A stretch of DNA of 64,000 nt. Origin: Streptomyces sp. NA04227. Its GTDB lineage: Bacteria > Actinomycetota > Actinomycetes > Streptomycetales > Streptomycetaceae. Each line of letters starts with the position of its first letter. Within the stretch, counting starts at the first letter, position 1. The stretch spans positions 5,817,001 to 5,881,000 of the forward strand of contig NZ_CP054918.1 of the NCBI RefSeq assembly GCF_013364195.1, given 5' to 3'. The notes beneath the pieces were generated by a model that was given only the letters and a program-made list of their open reading frames with translations, searched no databases and had not been told where the DNA came from. This document shows, piece by piece, positions 8,489 to 18,391 of this stretch. The position numbers were made by a program, and so were the translations under genes.

Positions 8489-9691
8489 ATGGCCCCCGTC
8501 TTCGCCCACGGGCGACTGCGCCTGTATCTGCTCAAGCTTCTCGACGAGGCCCCGCGCCACGGGTACGAGGTGATCCGGCTCCTGGAAGAGCGCTTCCAGG
8601 GCCTGTACGCCCCCTCGGCCGGGACCGTCTACCCGCGCCTGGCCAAGCTGGAGGCCGAGGGCCTGGTCACGCACACCACCGAGGGCGGCCGCAAGGTCTA
8701 CGCGATCACCGACGCGGGCCGCGCCGAACTAGCCGACCGCAGTGGCGAACTCGCCGAACTGGAGCTGGAGATCAGGGAGTCGGTGGCCGAGCTGGCCGCC
8801 GAGATCCGGGACAACGTCCGCGGGGCCGCGGGCGATCTGCGCCGCGACATGCGTGCGGCGGCCGCCGAGGCACGCGCGGGCACGGGCAAGGGCAGGACCA
8901 ACGGCAGCGGGCGGGGCCGGGGCACCGCCGAGGACTCCCCCGGCGCCGCCGACTTCTTCGACGCGTCCTGGGGCGACACGGAGGCTTGGCGCGAGGCGAA
9001 GGAGGAGTTCAAGCGCGCCAAGCAGGAGTGGAAGGAACAGGCGCGCCGCGCGAAGGACGAGAGCCGCCGTGCCCGCGAGGAGGCACAGCGCGCCCGTCGC
9101 CAGGCCAAGGAGGCCCAGGAGCGCGCCCAGACCGAGGCCCAGGAAGAACTCCAGCGCATCGCCCGCCAGGTCCAGGAGCAGGTCCAGGACCACTTCACCC
9201 GCGGCGACTGGCCAACCGGCGTACGCGAGGGCCTGAGCGAACTCGCCCGGGAATTCGGCGACTTCGGCAAGATGCTGAGCAAGGAATTCGGCACCGAGCC
9301 CACCGTCGACGCCTCCGCCGGGGGCACCTCCCACGACGGCCCGGCGGACACGGAGTCACCCACCACGACGACGGCCGACTCCCCCGGGAAGACCGGCACC
9401 CGGCCGAGCACACGGCCCGGCACCACACCGGCCGAAGAACCCCACATCACACCGGGCGACGACGAGGACTTCCGCCTCGCCTACGACCCCGCCTGGGCCC
9501 ACGAGCCCCCGAGCGGCAACCCCGCACGCGACCTCGACCGGCTCCTGGACCGCTTCCGGGACGACATCCGCGACGCGGCCCGCGACCACGGTGTGACCAC
9601 GGACCAGCTCAAGGAGGCCCGCCGCAATCTGTCCAGCGCGGCGGCCCACATGGTCGCCAGCCTGAAGGGGGCCCACTCCAGCGGGAGTTGA
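8489..9691 (+). CDS. PadR-family regulator with long charged coiled-coil extension
   Basis: A 400-residue protein. Residues 1-80 form a PadR winged helix (LRLYLLKLLDEAPRHGYEVI then LYAPSAGTVYPRLAKLEAEG). Residues 80-235 are mostly long charged helix with dense Arg/Glu/Ala heptads, far longer than the normal PadR dimerisation helix. A Thr/Ser/Pro-rich linker (270-320) and a final helical domain follow. Canonical PadR proteins have about 110-180 residues, so this is an extended form. The start ATG follows the stop of the DUF4097 gene by one base, so the two are translationally coupled. It is probably a repressor of its own operon. Confidence 0.88.
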   Translation: MAPVFAHGRLRLYLLKLLDEAPRHGYEVIRLLEERFQGLYAPSAGTVYPRLAKLEAEGLVTHTTEGGRKVYAITDAGRAELADRSGELAELELEIRESVAELAAEIRDNVRGAAGDLRRDMRAAAAEARAGTGKGRTNGSGRGRGTAEDSPGAADFFDASWGDTEAWREAKEEFKRAKQEWKEQARRAKDESRRAREEAQRARRQAKEAQERAQTEAQEELQRIARQVQEQVQDHFTRGDWPTGVREGLSELAREFGDFGKMLSKEFGTEPTVDASAGGTSHDGPADTESPTTTTADSPGKTGTRPSTRPGTTPAEEPHITPGDDEDFRLAYDPAWAHEPPSGNPARDLDRLLDRFRDDIRDAARDHGVTTDQLKEARRNLSSAAAHMVASLKGAHSSGS

Positions 9692-9713
9692 GAGCGGCCC
9701 ACTCACCTCACCC

Positions 9714-9801
9714 GGACTCGTCAGCGCCGGACGCGCCACCGCCGGACTCGTCAGCGCCGGACTCGTCAGCACCGGACTCACCACCGCCGGACTCGCCCTC
9801 T
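9714..9801. repeat. Degenerate 15-bp tandem repeat, noncoding
   Basis: About six copies of CCGGACTCGTCAGCG-like units follow the padR stop. Some copies differ at 2-4 positions. In one plus-strand frame they would read as repeated SSAPD/PPPD, resembling an eroded extension of the upstream gene, but no stop-free connection exists. Confidence 0.75.
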
Positions 9802-9918
9802 CCGTACAGCACTCGGCGTACGGCCGCGTGCGTCACGCCGTGATCGGCCAATACCTCCTCCCATACTTCTTGTGCACGGCCTGCCTGCTCACCCCTCTCA
9901 CCCGTCCCGCCAACACCC

Positions 9919-9949
9919 TTGACCTAAATCAAAGTTGAGGTTCTAGCGT
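9919..9949 (+). promoter_or_regulatory. MerR/SoxR-type promoter upstream of marR gene
   Basis: TTGACC (9919-9924) and TAGCGT (9944-9949) are separated by 19 bases. The dyad ACCTAAATCAAAGTTGAGGT (9922-9941) fills the spacer; its 7-base arms differ from perfect symmetry at one position. An over-long 19-base spacer occupied by a CCTCAA/TTGAGG-like dyad is the hallmark of promoters activated by MerR-family regulators such as SoxR. The MarR gene starts 118 bases downstream. Confidence 0.6.
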
Positions 9950-10066
9950 CGTTCTCGCGGCGCCCCACACGGCGCCCCACGGTCCGGCATCCGCCGGGCG
10001 AGCAGCGCGAGCAGCACAAGCAGCACGTAGGCAAGAGCAGGACGTAAGCAGGGAAGGCGGCACGTC

Positions 10067-10525
10067 ATGGAGTACTCGCACAGCGACCGGGAGCTCGTCC
10101 AGCAGCCGATCGGCTACTGGGGCTGGGCGGCGCAGAAGTCGGTCGTGACCTATATCCGGGCGGGGCTGGCAGAGTACGGGTTCACTCAGCCGCGCTGGTG
10201 GGTGCTCGCCCAGGTGGCACGTAGCGAGGCCCCGCGCACCCGGGAGGACATGGCCTCACTCCTGAAGGGGTACCTGGACGCCGGGGCCACTGCCATTCAC
10301 GAAGAGGTGGACGCGCTGATCGCCACCCAGTTGATCATGGAGGAGGCGGACGGACGCCTGATCCTGACGCCCGAGGGCAACGAGCTCTTCGGCAAGCTCG
10401 CCGCGCGGCAGCGCGAGATGCGCACGCAGATCCACCACGACATCAGCGACGAGGAGTACCTGACCACCCTGAAGGTCCTCCAGCGCATGATCCACAACAC
10501 CGACGGCAAGGCCTGGCACCACTGA
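10067..10525 (+). CDS. MarR-family winged-helix regulator
   Basis: A 152-residue protein whose central part (about 40-115) fits the MarR winged helix, including RWWVLAQVARSEAPRTREDM and a wing-like segment ADGRLILTPEGNELF. It lacks cysteines, so it is not an OhrR-type thiol sensor. The gene is isolated on the plus strand and preceded by a 118-base leader from a MerR-type promoter, which suggests activation by an unlinked MerR-family regulator. The ATG is preceded by GGGAAGG with normal spacing. Target genes and ligand are unknown. Confidence 0.82.
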   Translation: MEYSHSDRELVQQPIGYWGWAAQKSVVTYIRAGLAEYGFTQPRWWVLAQVARSEAPRTREDMASLLKGYLDAGATAIHEEVDALIATQLIMEEADGRLILTPEGNELFGKLAARQREMRTQIHHDISDEEYLTTLKVLQRMIHNTDGKAWHH

Positions 10526-10529
10526 CGCC

Positions 10530-10568
10530 GGGGCGGGGTGCGGAACAGGGCGGGGTGCGGAACGGGGC
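10530..10568. repeat. Short direct repeat after the marR gene
   Basis: Two copies of GGCGGGGTGCGGAAC follow each other directly in the gap between the convergent marR and oxidoreductase genes. They may be part of a complex termination region but no clear hairpin is seen. Confidence 0.55.
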
Positions 10569-10672
10569 GGGGAGGGGTCGGGCGGGGCCGCTGCCGTAAA
10601 CGGGGCCCGGTACACGCAGACAAGGCAAGGGCGGCGGCAGGCGCCATGACGCCGCCCGACCGCCGCCCCACC

Positions 10673-11635
10673 TCACACAGTGAGGACGATCTTCCCGAAC
10701 AGGTCGCCGGAGGCGAGACGTTCGAAGCCCTCGCGGGCGCGGTCCAGCGGCAGGCTCTCCTCGATGACGGGGCGCAGACCGGTGTTCGCGCAGAAGGCGA
10801 TCAGGTCCTCCAGCTCGTCCTTGGAGCCCATGGTCGAACCGACGACCTTGAGCTCCAGGAAGAAGATGCGAGTCAGCTCGGCGTGCGAGGGCCGGTCACC
10901 GCTGGTGGCACCGGAGATGACCACGGTGCCGCCGGGGCGCAGCGACTTGACGGAGTGGGACCAGGTGGCGGCGCCCACGGTCTCGATCACCGCGTCCACG
11001 CGCTGCGGCAGCCGGGCGCCGGACTCCAGGGCCTCGACGGCGCCGAGTTCCAGGGCGCGCTTGCGCTTGGCCTCGTCCCGGCTGGTCGCGAAGACCTTCA
11101 GGCCCGCAGCCTTGCCGAGCGCGATCGCGGCGGTGGCCACACCGCCGCCCGCGCCCTGGACGAGGATCGAATCGCCGGGGCGCACACCGGCGTTGGTGAA
11201 GATCATGCGGTACGCGGTCAGCCAGGCGGTCGGCAGGCAGGCCGCCTCCTCGAAGCTCAGGTCCTTGGGCTTGGGCAGGACGTTCCAGGTGGGAACGGTG
11301 ACCTGCTCGGCGAAGGTGCCCTGGTAGCGCTCGGTCAGGATGGAGCGCGGCTCACCGGGCTCCACTCCGTACCCGGACTGTCCAATGACGGAGTGCAGTA
11401 CGACCTCGTTGCCGTGCTCGTCGACGCCGGCCGCGTCGCAGCCGAGGATCATCGGGAGCCGGTCCTCGGTGATGCCGACACCACGGAGCGACCACAGGTC
11501 GTGGTGGTTGAGCGAGGCGGCTTTGACGTTGACGGTCGTCCAGCCGGGGCGACTCTCGGGGGCGGGCCGCTCCCCCAACTCGAGTCCGCTGAGCGGCTGG
11601 TCACGGTCGATGCGGGCGGCGTATGCGGCGAACAT
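10673..11635 (-). CDS. Zinc-type alcohol dehydrogenase / quinone oxidoreductase family protein
   Basis: A 320-residue medium-chain dehydrogenase/reductase. An N-terminal GroES-like domain (ASLNHHDLWSLRG) is followed by a Rossmann region with ILVQGAGGGVATAAI, the nucleotide-binding turn near residues 157-172. The cysteine cluster that binds structural zinc in classical alcohol dehydrogenases is absent, so a zinc-independent quinone/enoyl reductase activity is more likely. It probably uses NADPH. The gene is downstream of the malic enzyme gene on the same strand but separated by about 200 bases and a terminator. The ATG at 11635 has no strong ribosome site, so a leaderless transcript is possible. 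Confidence 0.85.
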   Translation of the reverse strand: MFAAYAARIDRDQPLSGLELGERPAPESRPGWTTVNVKAASLNHHDLWSLRGVGITEDRLPMILGCDAAGVDEHGNEVVLHSVIGQSGYGVEPGEPRSILTERYQGTFAEQVTVPTWNVLPKPKDLSFEEAACLPTAWLTAYRMIFTNAGVRPGDSILVQGAGGGVATAAIALGKAAGLKVFATSRDEAKRKRALELGAVEALESGARLPQRVDAVIETVGAATWSHSVKSLRPGGTVVISGATSGDRPSHAELTRIFFLELKVVGSTMGSKDELEDLIAFCANTGLRPVIEESLPLDRAREGFERLASGDLFGKIVLTV

Positions 11636-11772
11636 GAACCTGACGATAGGCGCGGCCGGGCCGTGACGGAACGCCCACCGGATGTGACACGCACCGCGCT
11701 GCCACGCCGTGCCCCGCCCGAACCCCCGCCGAGGGCTCCGGCAACGCCCGAAGGACCCCGCAAACGCCCGAA

Positions 11773-11796
11773 GGGCCCCGCCTCGCGGCAGGACCC
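11773..11796 (-). terminator. Terminator after the malic enzyme gene
   Basis: On the minus strand GGGTCCTGCC and GGCGGGGCCC pair over 10 bp (two G-U pairs) around a GCGA tetraloop, 36 bases past the malic enzyme stop. Confidence 0.65.
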
Positions 11797-11831
11797 TCCG
11801 GTTCGTACACCCCCCGATAGTGCGGTCGGGT

Positions 11832-13055
<1,224 letters not shown>

Positions 13056-13592
13056 TGGTGTTACCCCTTAAATCTGCATGGTTGAGGGTGACCACTCCTG
13101 GTTGAGAAGTGGGCGGGCACCGCACGGGACCCAGCTGCCGTGTAGTAGGGGTCCTGCGCGACGGGCGCGCCGCACACGCGCCCTGAGCCCCGGGTGAGGG
13201 GTGTAAAGGTCCTTCTTACCGGACGGACAGCACCTGGGACGAGTCAATATCGACTCGGTGACATGACTCATAGTCGAACACCTGCCCAACCGTCCACGAA
13301 GTGGGCACGACGGCTCAGGGACACCCGGGAACAGGCGAGCGATTAGCCCGCATCGTGAGATACGCCGGAGATCCTCCGGTGAAACGTGCGCGATTCCGGA
13401 GATGATCCGGCGACTATGCGGCTTTCGGGTGAGGTTCGGGGGTCTCCCGTTATCCGATTTTGACATGGAAGGACGGCTGAACGGCGTCATCCGAATGGCA
13501 GGATGCCGTCATCACACGTGGTCGCAGCGCCCAGTGAAGCGCGCGTAACGACCAGACGGCTACTCCCTTCACCCCAGCCGGAGGAACCCACC
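13056..13592. other. 537-base divergent intergenic region
   Basis: This gap separates the malic enzyme (minus) from the ABC importer operon (plus). It is less GC-rich than the genes and must hold both promoters. A 16-base near-palindrome GAGTCAATATCGACTC lies at 13241-13256, with a related half site ATGACTCATAGTCG a few bases further. I found no credible small gene; a 140-codon minus-strand frame here has atypical composition. Confidence 0.6.
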
Positions 13593-14552
13593 ATGACCGC
13601 AGGCATCACCCGTCGCACCGCCGCAAGGTCCGCGCAATCCCGGATCACCGCGATCAGTGCGATCGCGGTCGCAGGCGCGCTCCTGCTCACCGGATGCGGA
13701 GACCAGACCGACGCGGCGGGCGACGGCGGCGATTCCACGGGCTCGGCACCGCTCGCCGACAAACTGCCCGGGAACATTCGCAACAAGGGAGTCATCAAGG
13801 TCGGTTCGGACATCGCCTACGCTCCCGTCGAATTCAAGGACGACTCCGGGAAGACGGTCGGTTTCGACCCGGATCTCGCGGACGCGATGGGCAAGCAGCT
13901 CGGCGTGGAGTTCGAGTTCGAGAACGGCACCTTCGACAACCTCATCGGTGGTCTGCGCTCCAATCGGTACGACCTCGCCATGTCGGCGATGACGGACACC
14001 AAGGACCGTCAGGAGGGCGTGGACTCCGAGACCGGCAAGAAGGTCGGCAAGGGCGTCGACTTCGTCGACTACTTCACCGCCGGTGTCTCGCTGTACACGA
14101 ACAAGGGCGAGACCCAGGGCATCACGACCTGGGCCGACCTGTGCGGCAAGAAGGTCGTCGTCCAGCGCGGCACCGTCTCGCACGACCTGGCCAAGGCCGA
14201 GGCGAAGAAGTGTCCGGGCGGCAAGAAGCTGTCCATCGAGGCCTTCGACAACGACCAGCAGGCCCAGACCCGGCTCCGCTCCGGTGGCGCCGACGCCGGT
14301 TCCTCCGACTTCCCCGTAGCCGCCTACGCCGTGAAGACCTCCGGCGGCGGCAAGGACTTCGAGCTGGTCGGCGAGCAGGTCGAGGCGGCTCCGTACGGCA
14401 TCGCCGTGGCGAAGACCAACACCGAGCTGCGGGACGCGCTGGTCGCGGCGCTGAACGCGATCATCAAGGACGGTACGTACGACAAGATCGTCAAGAAGTG
14501 GGGCGTCCAGGCGGGAGCCGTGAAGTCGGCTGTCGTCAACGGCGGCAAGTGA
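13593..14552 (+). CDS. Amino-acid ABC transporter substrate-binding lipoprotein
   Basis: A 319-residue lipoprotein of the family-3 solute-binding proteins. The signal peptide ends in lipobox LLLTGC (Cys near residue 35), giving a membrane-anchored extracellular receptor. The mature domain shows the polar amino acid receptor pattern (IKVGSDIAYAPVEF and GFDPDLADAMGKQLGV). GGAGG precedes the ATG at 13593. It is first in a three-gene operon with permease and ATPase, 45 bases before the permease start. The ligand is likely a polar amino acid such as glutamate, glutamine or a basic residue. Confidence 0.92.
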   Translation: MTAGITRRTAARSAQSRITAISAIAVAGALLLTGCGDQTDAAGDGGDSTGSAPLADKLPGNIRNKGVIKVGSDIAYAPVEFKDDSGKTVGFDPDLADAMGKQLGVEFEFENGTFDNLIGGLRSNRYDLAMSAMTDTKDRQEGVDSETGKKVGKGVDFVDYFTAGVSLYTNKGETQGITTWADLCGKKVVVQRGTVSHDLAKAEAKKCPGGKKLSIEAFDNDQQAQTRLRSGGADAGSSDFPVAAYAVKTSGGGKDFELVGEQVEAAPYGIAVAKTNTELRDALVAALNAIIKDGTYDKIVKKWGVQAGAVKSAVVNGGK

Positions 14553-14597
14553 CCCCGAAAGCACATCCGTCACCGAGCCGTGGGAAAGGCATCACCC

Positions 14598-15533
14598 GTG
14601 ACTGACCTGGAAAAGACGGGACCACAGGACGTCCCGCCGCCCGCCCGGCACCCGGAGGCCATCAAGGCCATCCCGGTGCGCCACTACGGACGCTACGTCT
14701 CCGCCGTGATCGCGCTCGCGGTCCTCGGCGCGATCGTCTACGCCTTCGCACAGGGCGACATCAACTGGGGCGCCATCCCCGACAACTTCTTCGACGAGCG
14801 CATCCTGCGCGGTGTGCGCGTCACCCTGGTCCTGACCTTCCTGTCGATGGCCATCGGCATCGGCGGCGGCATCCTGCTCGCGGTGATGCGGCTCTCGAAG
14901 AACCCGGTGACCTCGTCGATCGCCTGGTTCTACATCTGGTTCTTCCGGGGTACGCCGGTCCTGGTCCAGCTCTTCGTCTGGTTCAACCTCGGCTTCGTCT
15001 TCGACTACATCAACCTCGGCCCCGTCTACAAGGACGAGTGGTCGGACTTCATGACGCCGTTCCTCACGGCGCTGCTCGGCCTCGGCCTCAACGAGGCCGC
15101 GTACATGGCGGAGATCTGCCGTGCCGGTCTGCTCTCCGTCGACGAGGGCCAGACCGAGGCCTCGCACGCGCTCGGCATGAGCCACTCCAAGACGCTGCGC
15201 CGTGTCGTGGTCCCGCAGGCGATGCGCGTCATCGTGCCGCCGACGGGCAACGAGGTCATCAACATGTTGAAGACCACCGCTCTGGTGGCGGCCACGCAGT
15301 ACTCCGAACTCCTGCGCTACGCCCAGGACATCGGCCAAACATCCGGCGCGACCGTGGAAGTGCTGTTCCTCGCGGCGGCCTGGTACCTGATCATGACCTC
15401 CGTGCTCAGCGTCGGGCAGTACTACCTGGAGCGGCACTACGCGCGCGGTGCGTCCCGTGCCCTGCCGCCGACCGTGTTGCAGAAGATCAAGGCCCACACG
15501 CTGTCTCTCGGCAGCCCGAGGGGAGTCAGCTGA
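14598..15533 (+). CDS. Amino-acid ABC transporter permease
   Basis: A 311-residue inner-membrane permease of the HisM/GlnP type with about five membrane helices beginning near residue 35. The coupling-loop EAA motif is visible as [20 protein letters not shown] followed by [18 protein letters not shown]. The GTG at 14598 has GGGAAAGG upstream; a GTG 18 bases earlier is an alternative. The stop overlaps the start of the ATPase gene (TGATG), showing translational coupling. Only one permease gene is present, so the transporter probably uses a homodimer. Confidence 0.92.
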   Translation: MTDLEKTGPQDVPPPARHPEAIKAIPVRHYGRYVSAVIALAVLGAIVYAFAQGDINWGAIPDNFFDERILRGVRVTLVLTFLSMAIGIGGGILLAVMRLSKNPVTSSIAWFYIWFFRGTPVLVQLFVWFNLGFVFDYINLGPVYKDEWSDFMTPFLTALLGLGLNEAAYMAEICRAGLLSVDEGQTEASHALGMSHSKTLRRVVVPQAMRVIVPPTGNEVINMLKTTALVAATQYSELLRYAQDIGQTSGATVEVLFLAAAWYLIMTSVLSVGQYYLERHYARGASRALPPTVLQKIKAHTLSLGSPRGVS

Positions 15534-16294
15534 TGACCGCGATGGTGAAGGCCGAGGGCGTCCACAAGTCCTTCGGCAATGTCGAGGTCCTGAAGGGCAT
15601 TGACCTGGAAGTGGCCACGGGTGAGGTCTTCTGCCTCATCGGCCCGTCCGGTTCCGGCAAGTCGACCTTCCTCAGGTGCATCAACCACCTGGAGAAGGTC
15701 AACGCGGGCCGCCTGTACGTGGACGGCGAGCTGGTCGGCTACCGGCAGAAGGGCGACAAGCTCTACGAGCTCCGCGACAACGAGGTGGCGCTCAAGCGCC
15801 GCGACATCGGCATGGTCTTCCAGCGCTTCAACCTCTTCCCGCACATGACCGCGGTGGAGAACATCATGGAGGCGCCGGTCCAGGTCAAGGGCCAGTCCAA
15901 GTCGGAGGCGCGGGAGCGCGCGCTCCAGCTCCTGGACCGGGTGGGCCTGGCCGACAAGGCGAAGAACTACCCCTCGCAGCTGTCCGGCGGCCAGCAGCAG
16001 CGCGTGGCGATCGCCCGCGCGCTGGCCATGGAACCCAAGCTGATGCTCTTCGACGAGCCGACCTCGGCACTCGACCCGGAGCTGGTCGGTGACGTCCTCG
16101 ACGTCATGCGCGACCTCGCCGAGTCCGGCATGACGATGGTCGTCGTCACCCACGAGATGGGCTTCGCCCGTGAGGTCGGCGACTCGCTCGTCTTCATGGA
16201 CGAGGGCGTCGTGGTCGAGTCGGGCCACCCGCGCGACGTACTGACCAAGCCCCAGCACGAGCGCACCAAGTCCTTCCTCTCGAAGGTCCTGTAG
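15533..16294 (+). CDS. Amino-acid ABC transporter ATP-binding protein
   Basis: A 253-residue ABC ATPase of the GlnQ/HisP type. Walker [11 protein letters not shown]-loop [10 protein letters not shown], signature LSGGQQQR, Walker [14 protein letters not shown] and switch His in VTHEMGF are all intact. The ATG overlaps the permease stop. It ends the importer operon and is followed 16 bases later by a strong terminator hairpin. Confidence 0.95.
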   Translation: MTAMVKAEGVHKSFGNVEVLKGIDLEVATGEVFCLIGPSGSGKSTFLRCINHLEKVNAGRLYVDGELVGYRQKGDKLYELRDNEVALKRRDIGMVFQRFNLFPHMTAVENIMEAPVQVKGQSKSEARERALQLLDRVGLADKAKNYPSQLSGGQQQRVAIARALAMEPKLMLFDEPTSALDPELVGDVLDVMRDLAESGMTMVVVTHEMGFAREVGDSLVFMDEGVVVESGHPRDVLTKPQHERTKSFLSKVL

Positions 16295-16310
16295 GCGAGG
16301 GCGCGACAAC

Positions 16311-16352
16311 GCGCACGGGGGCGGTACGCGACTGCGTACCGCCCCCGTGCGC
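16311..16352. terminator. Strong bidirectional terminator
   Basis: A perfect 19-bp stem (16311-16329 with 16334-16352) closes a GACT loop, between the importer operon and the convergent methyltransferase gene. Confidence 0.9.
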
Positions 16353-16405
16353 GTTCCGGCTCACGGCCGGGCCCGTCACCCGGGCCTCTCGCCCGGGCCC
16401 GCCCC

Positions 16406-17188
16406 CTACTTCAACCCGAGCACCAACCCGTCCTCCGGCGAGCACCACACCTGCCGCGCCTCGGAGAAGCCGCTCTCCTTCAGGGTGCGGGCGTGCCACT
16501 CGGCGTTGGGGGTGTCGCCGTCGGCGTGCTCCCCGTAGATGGCGAAGCGCTCGGCGGTGGGACCGGCCAGCAGCGGGTCCTTGGCGGCGACGTCCCACCA
16601 GGCCAGCCAGTCCAGGACCCCCGCGGCCTTCTCCCGGTCCTGCCGCCCGTGCCGGTGGGTGCGGGCGGCGGCGTTGATGAGCGGGGTGGACTCGTCGGGC
16701 ATGTGGTCGGCGTTCAGGAAGACGCCGCCCGGCTGGACGATCCCGGCGAGCTGCCCGTAGAGCACCGCGAGCGGTTCGCTGTGCAGCCAGTGCAGGGCGG
16801 TGGCGGTGAGCACCGCGTCGTACGACTCGTGGGGCAGCGCCGCGGTCCAGTCCGGGTCCTTCAGGTCGGCCGTCACGAAGGTGACGCGGTCGTCGCCCTC
16901 GAAGGTGCCGCGGGCGATGGTGAGCAGCGCCGGGTCCAGGTCGACACCCGTACTGACGGCCTCGGGGAACCTCTGGAGCAGCCGGTCCGTAATACTCCCT
17001 GTACCGCATGCCAGATCCAGCACCCGGGGCGCGGGGCCCACCAGTGCCTCGACCATGTCCAGCATGACCCGGAACCGCTCCTCGCGGTCGGGCAGGTACC
17101 ACTCCTGCTGCCGGTCCCAGCTGTCCTGCCAGGCGCGCCAGTCCCCGGGGGCCGGTACCGCCAGTGTCGCTTCCGTCGTCTCGGTCAA
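16406..17188 (-). CDS. Class I SAM-dependent methyltransferase
   Basis: A 260-residue protein with motif I VLDLACGTGS near residues 55-64, then the acidic end of strand 2 in STGVDLDPA and a downstream VTADLKDPDW. It resembles trans-aconitate-2-methyltransferase/UbiE-like enzymes, but the acceptor is unknown. A TTG start at 17188 is chosen because GGAGGGG sits 6 bases upstream; earlier in-frame codons lack a ribosome site. The gene is divergent from the CGNR regulator. Confidence 0.85.
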   Translation of the reverse strand: MTETTEATLAVPAPGDWRAWQDSWDRQQEWYLPDREERFRVMLDMVEALVGPAPRVLDLACGTGSITDRLLQRFPEAVSTGVDLDPALLTIARGTFEGDDRVTFVTADLKDPDWTAALPHESYDAVLTATALHWLHSEPLAVLYGQLAGIVQPGGVFLNADHMPDESTPLINAAARTHRHGRQDREKAAGVLDWLAWWDVAAKDPLLAGPTAERFAIYGEHADGDTPNAEWHARTLKESGFSEARQVWCSPEDGLVLGLK

Positions 17189-17277
17189 GGAAAACCCCTC
17201 CACGTAATACCCTGGATGCCGTAACACCCATTACTCCCTCAAGGCACGACCATAGACCGCCCTCGTAAGGACTACAA

Positions 17278-17901
17278 GTGGAACTGGCCTCTTACTCGGA
17301 TTACGCCGTGCGTCTCGTCAACAGCGAGGAGCCGGGCCGGGGCAAGGACACGCTCACCTCGGTCGAATCCGTACGCGCGCTGTTCGGCGGGAACGCGTCG
17401 GCCGCCCGCCGGGCCACCGACGCGGACGTGACCCGTTTCCGGTCGGTGCGCACCCGGCTGAGGTCCGTCTTCGAGGCCGCCGACTCCGGCGAGGAGACCC
17501 TCGCGGTCGACCTGCTCAACTCACTGCTCCTGGAGTTCCCGGTCAGCCCGCAGATCTCCGGGCACGACTACCGGGACGACGAGGGGAACCCGCTCTGGCA
17601 CATGCATCTGGCCGACCATCCCTCGAACGCGACCGCGGGCTACGCCGCCATCGCCGCCATGGGCCTGGCCATGCATCTGACCGAGTACGGCGTCGACCGG
17701 CTCGGCCTGTGCGAGGCGAGCCCCTGCCGCAACGCCTACCTCGACACCTCGACCAACCGCTCCCGCCGCTACTGCTCGGACCGGTGCGCGACCCGCGCGA
17801 ACGTCGCCGCCTACCGCGCCCGCAAGCGCTTGGAGGCGGACCGGTCGGCGAGCACCGGCCGCAGTGCCGAGAACAGCCAGGGCAGCAACCCCGGCCGCTG
17901 A
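17278..17901 (+). CDS. ABATE-domain / CGNR zinc-finger protein
   Basis: A 207-residue protein with an N-terminal ABATE-like helical region and a C-terminal CGNR-type zinc finger: C-x4-CRN (residues about 142-148) and CSDRC (about 162-166), followed by basic RNRVAAYRARKR-like residues. Such proteins are thought to be regulators with an atypical stress-ligand domain. The GTG start has AAGGA upstream. Its last 91 bases overlap the 3' end of sodX on the opposite strand, so the two genes are convergent with antisense overlap. Confidence 0.82.
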   Translation: MELASYSDYAVRLVNSEEPGRGKDTLTSVESVRALFGGNASAARRATDADVTRFRSVRTRLRSVFEAADSGEETLAVDLLNSLLLEFPVSPQISGHDYRDDEGNPLWHMHLADHPSNATAGYAAIAAMGLAMHLTEYGVDRLGLCEASPCRNAYLDTSTNRSRRYCSDRCATRANVAAYRARKRLEADRSASTGRSAENSQGSNPGR

Positions 17902-18236
17902 GCCCCCTTCCGACCCCGTGGCCGGTAACGCCCGAGGACCCTGCCCAGTACGAACTCCTCGGGCACCGTGCCGTAATCGGTGCTGTCCGCCCCGGCCCCC
18001 GGGTTGTCGGCCAGCACCCACCAGCCCGTCTCCCGGCGCTCGGCCGCGCGTTTGACGATGAGCAGGTTCTGCTGGAGAGGGTGACGCAGTATCACCACAT
18101 CGCCGGCCCGCACCCGTGCGCCGTACCGCACGAGCACCTGGTCGCCCTGGTAGAGGGTGGGCACCATGGAAGGCCCCTCCACCTCCGCGAGCCCGAACAG
18201 CGCCCGGACGTCGCGCCCTTCCGGCGTCTGTGGCAT
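17811..18236 (-). CDS. sodX: Nickel superoxide dismutase maturation protease
   Basis: A 141-residue S26 (signal peptidase-like) protease lacking an N-terminal membrane anchor. The catalytic Ser lies in EGPSMVPTL (near residue 24) and the Lys in LLIVKRAAERR (near residue 63). It removes the short propeptide of SodN to expose the nickel-binding His1. It is divergently placed from sodN with a 155-base shared promoter region, the standard Streptomyces arrangement. GGGAGG precedes the ATG. The 3' end overlaps the CGNR gene by 91 bases. Confidence 0.93.
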   Translation of the reverse strand: MPQTPEGRDVRALFGLAEVEGPSMVPTLYQGDQVLVRYGARVRAGDVVILRHPLQQNLLIVKRAAERRETGWWVLADNPGAGADSTDYGTVPEEFVLGRVLGRYRPRGRKGAQRPGLLPWLFSALRPVLADRSASKRLRAR

Positions 18237-18391
18237 CAGAAATCCTCCCGGTCCCTGAGTCGCCCCGTCGGCTCCCTCGATGCACCAGTGTCCCGGACTT
18301 TCGACCTAAGCCCGCGGGGGTGGCCGCGAAAACTCGCCTCCCACGGAGTAATGTCCCACCTGAGAAGACGATCACGAGGAAGGACAGCTCC

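Noticed and set aside
13068..13490. 140-codon minus-strand frame upstream of malic enzyme
   Set aside because: No ribosome site, atypical residue use and position in the divergent promoter region; no homolog recognised.
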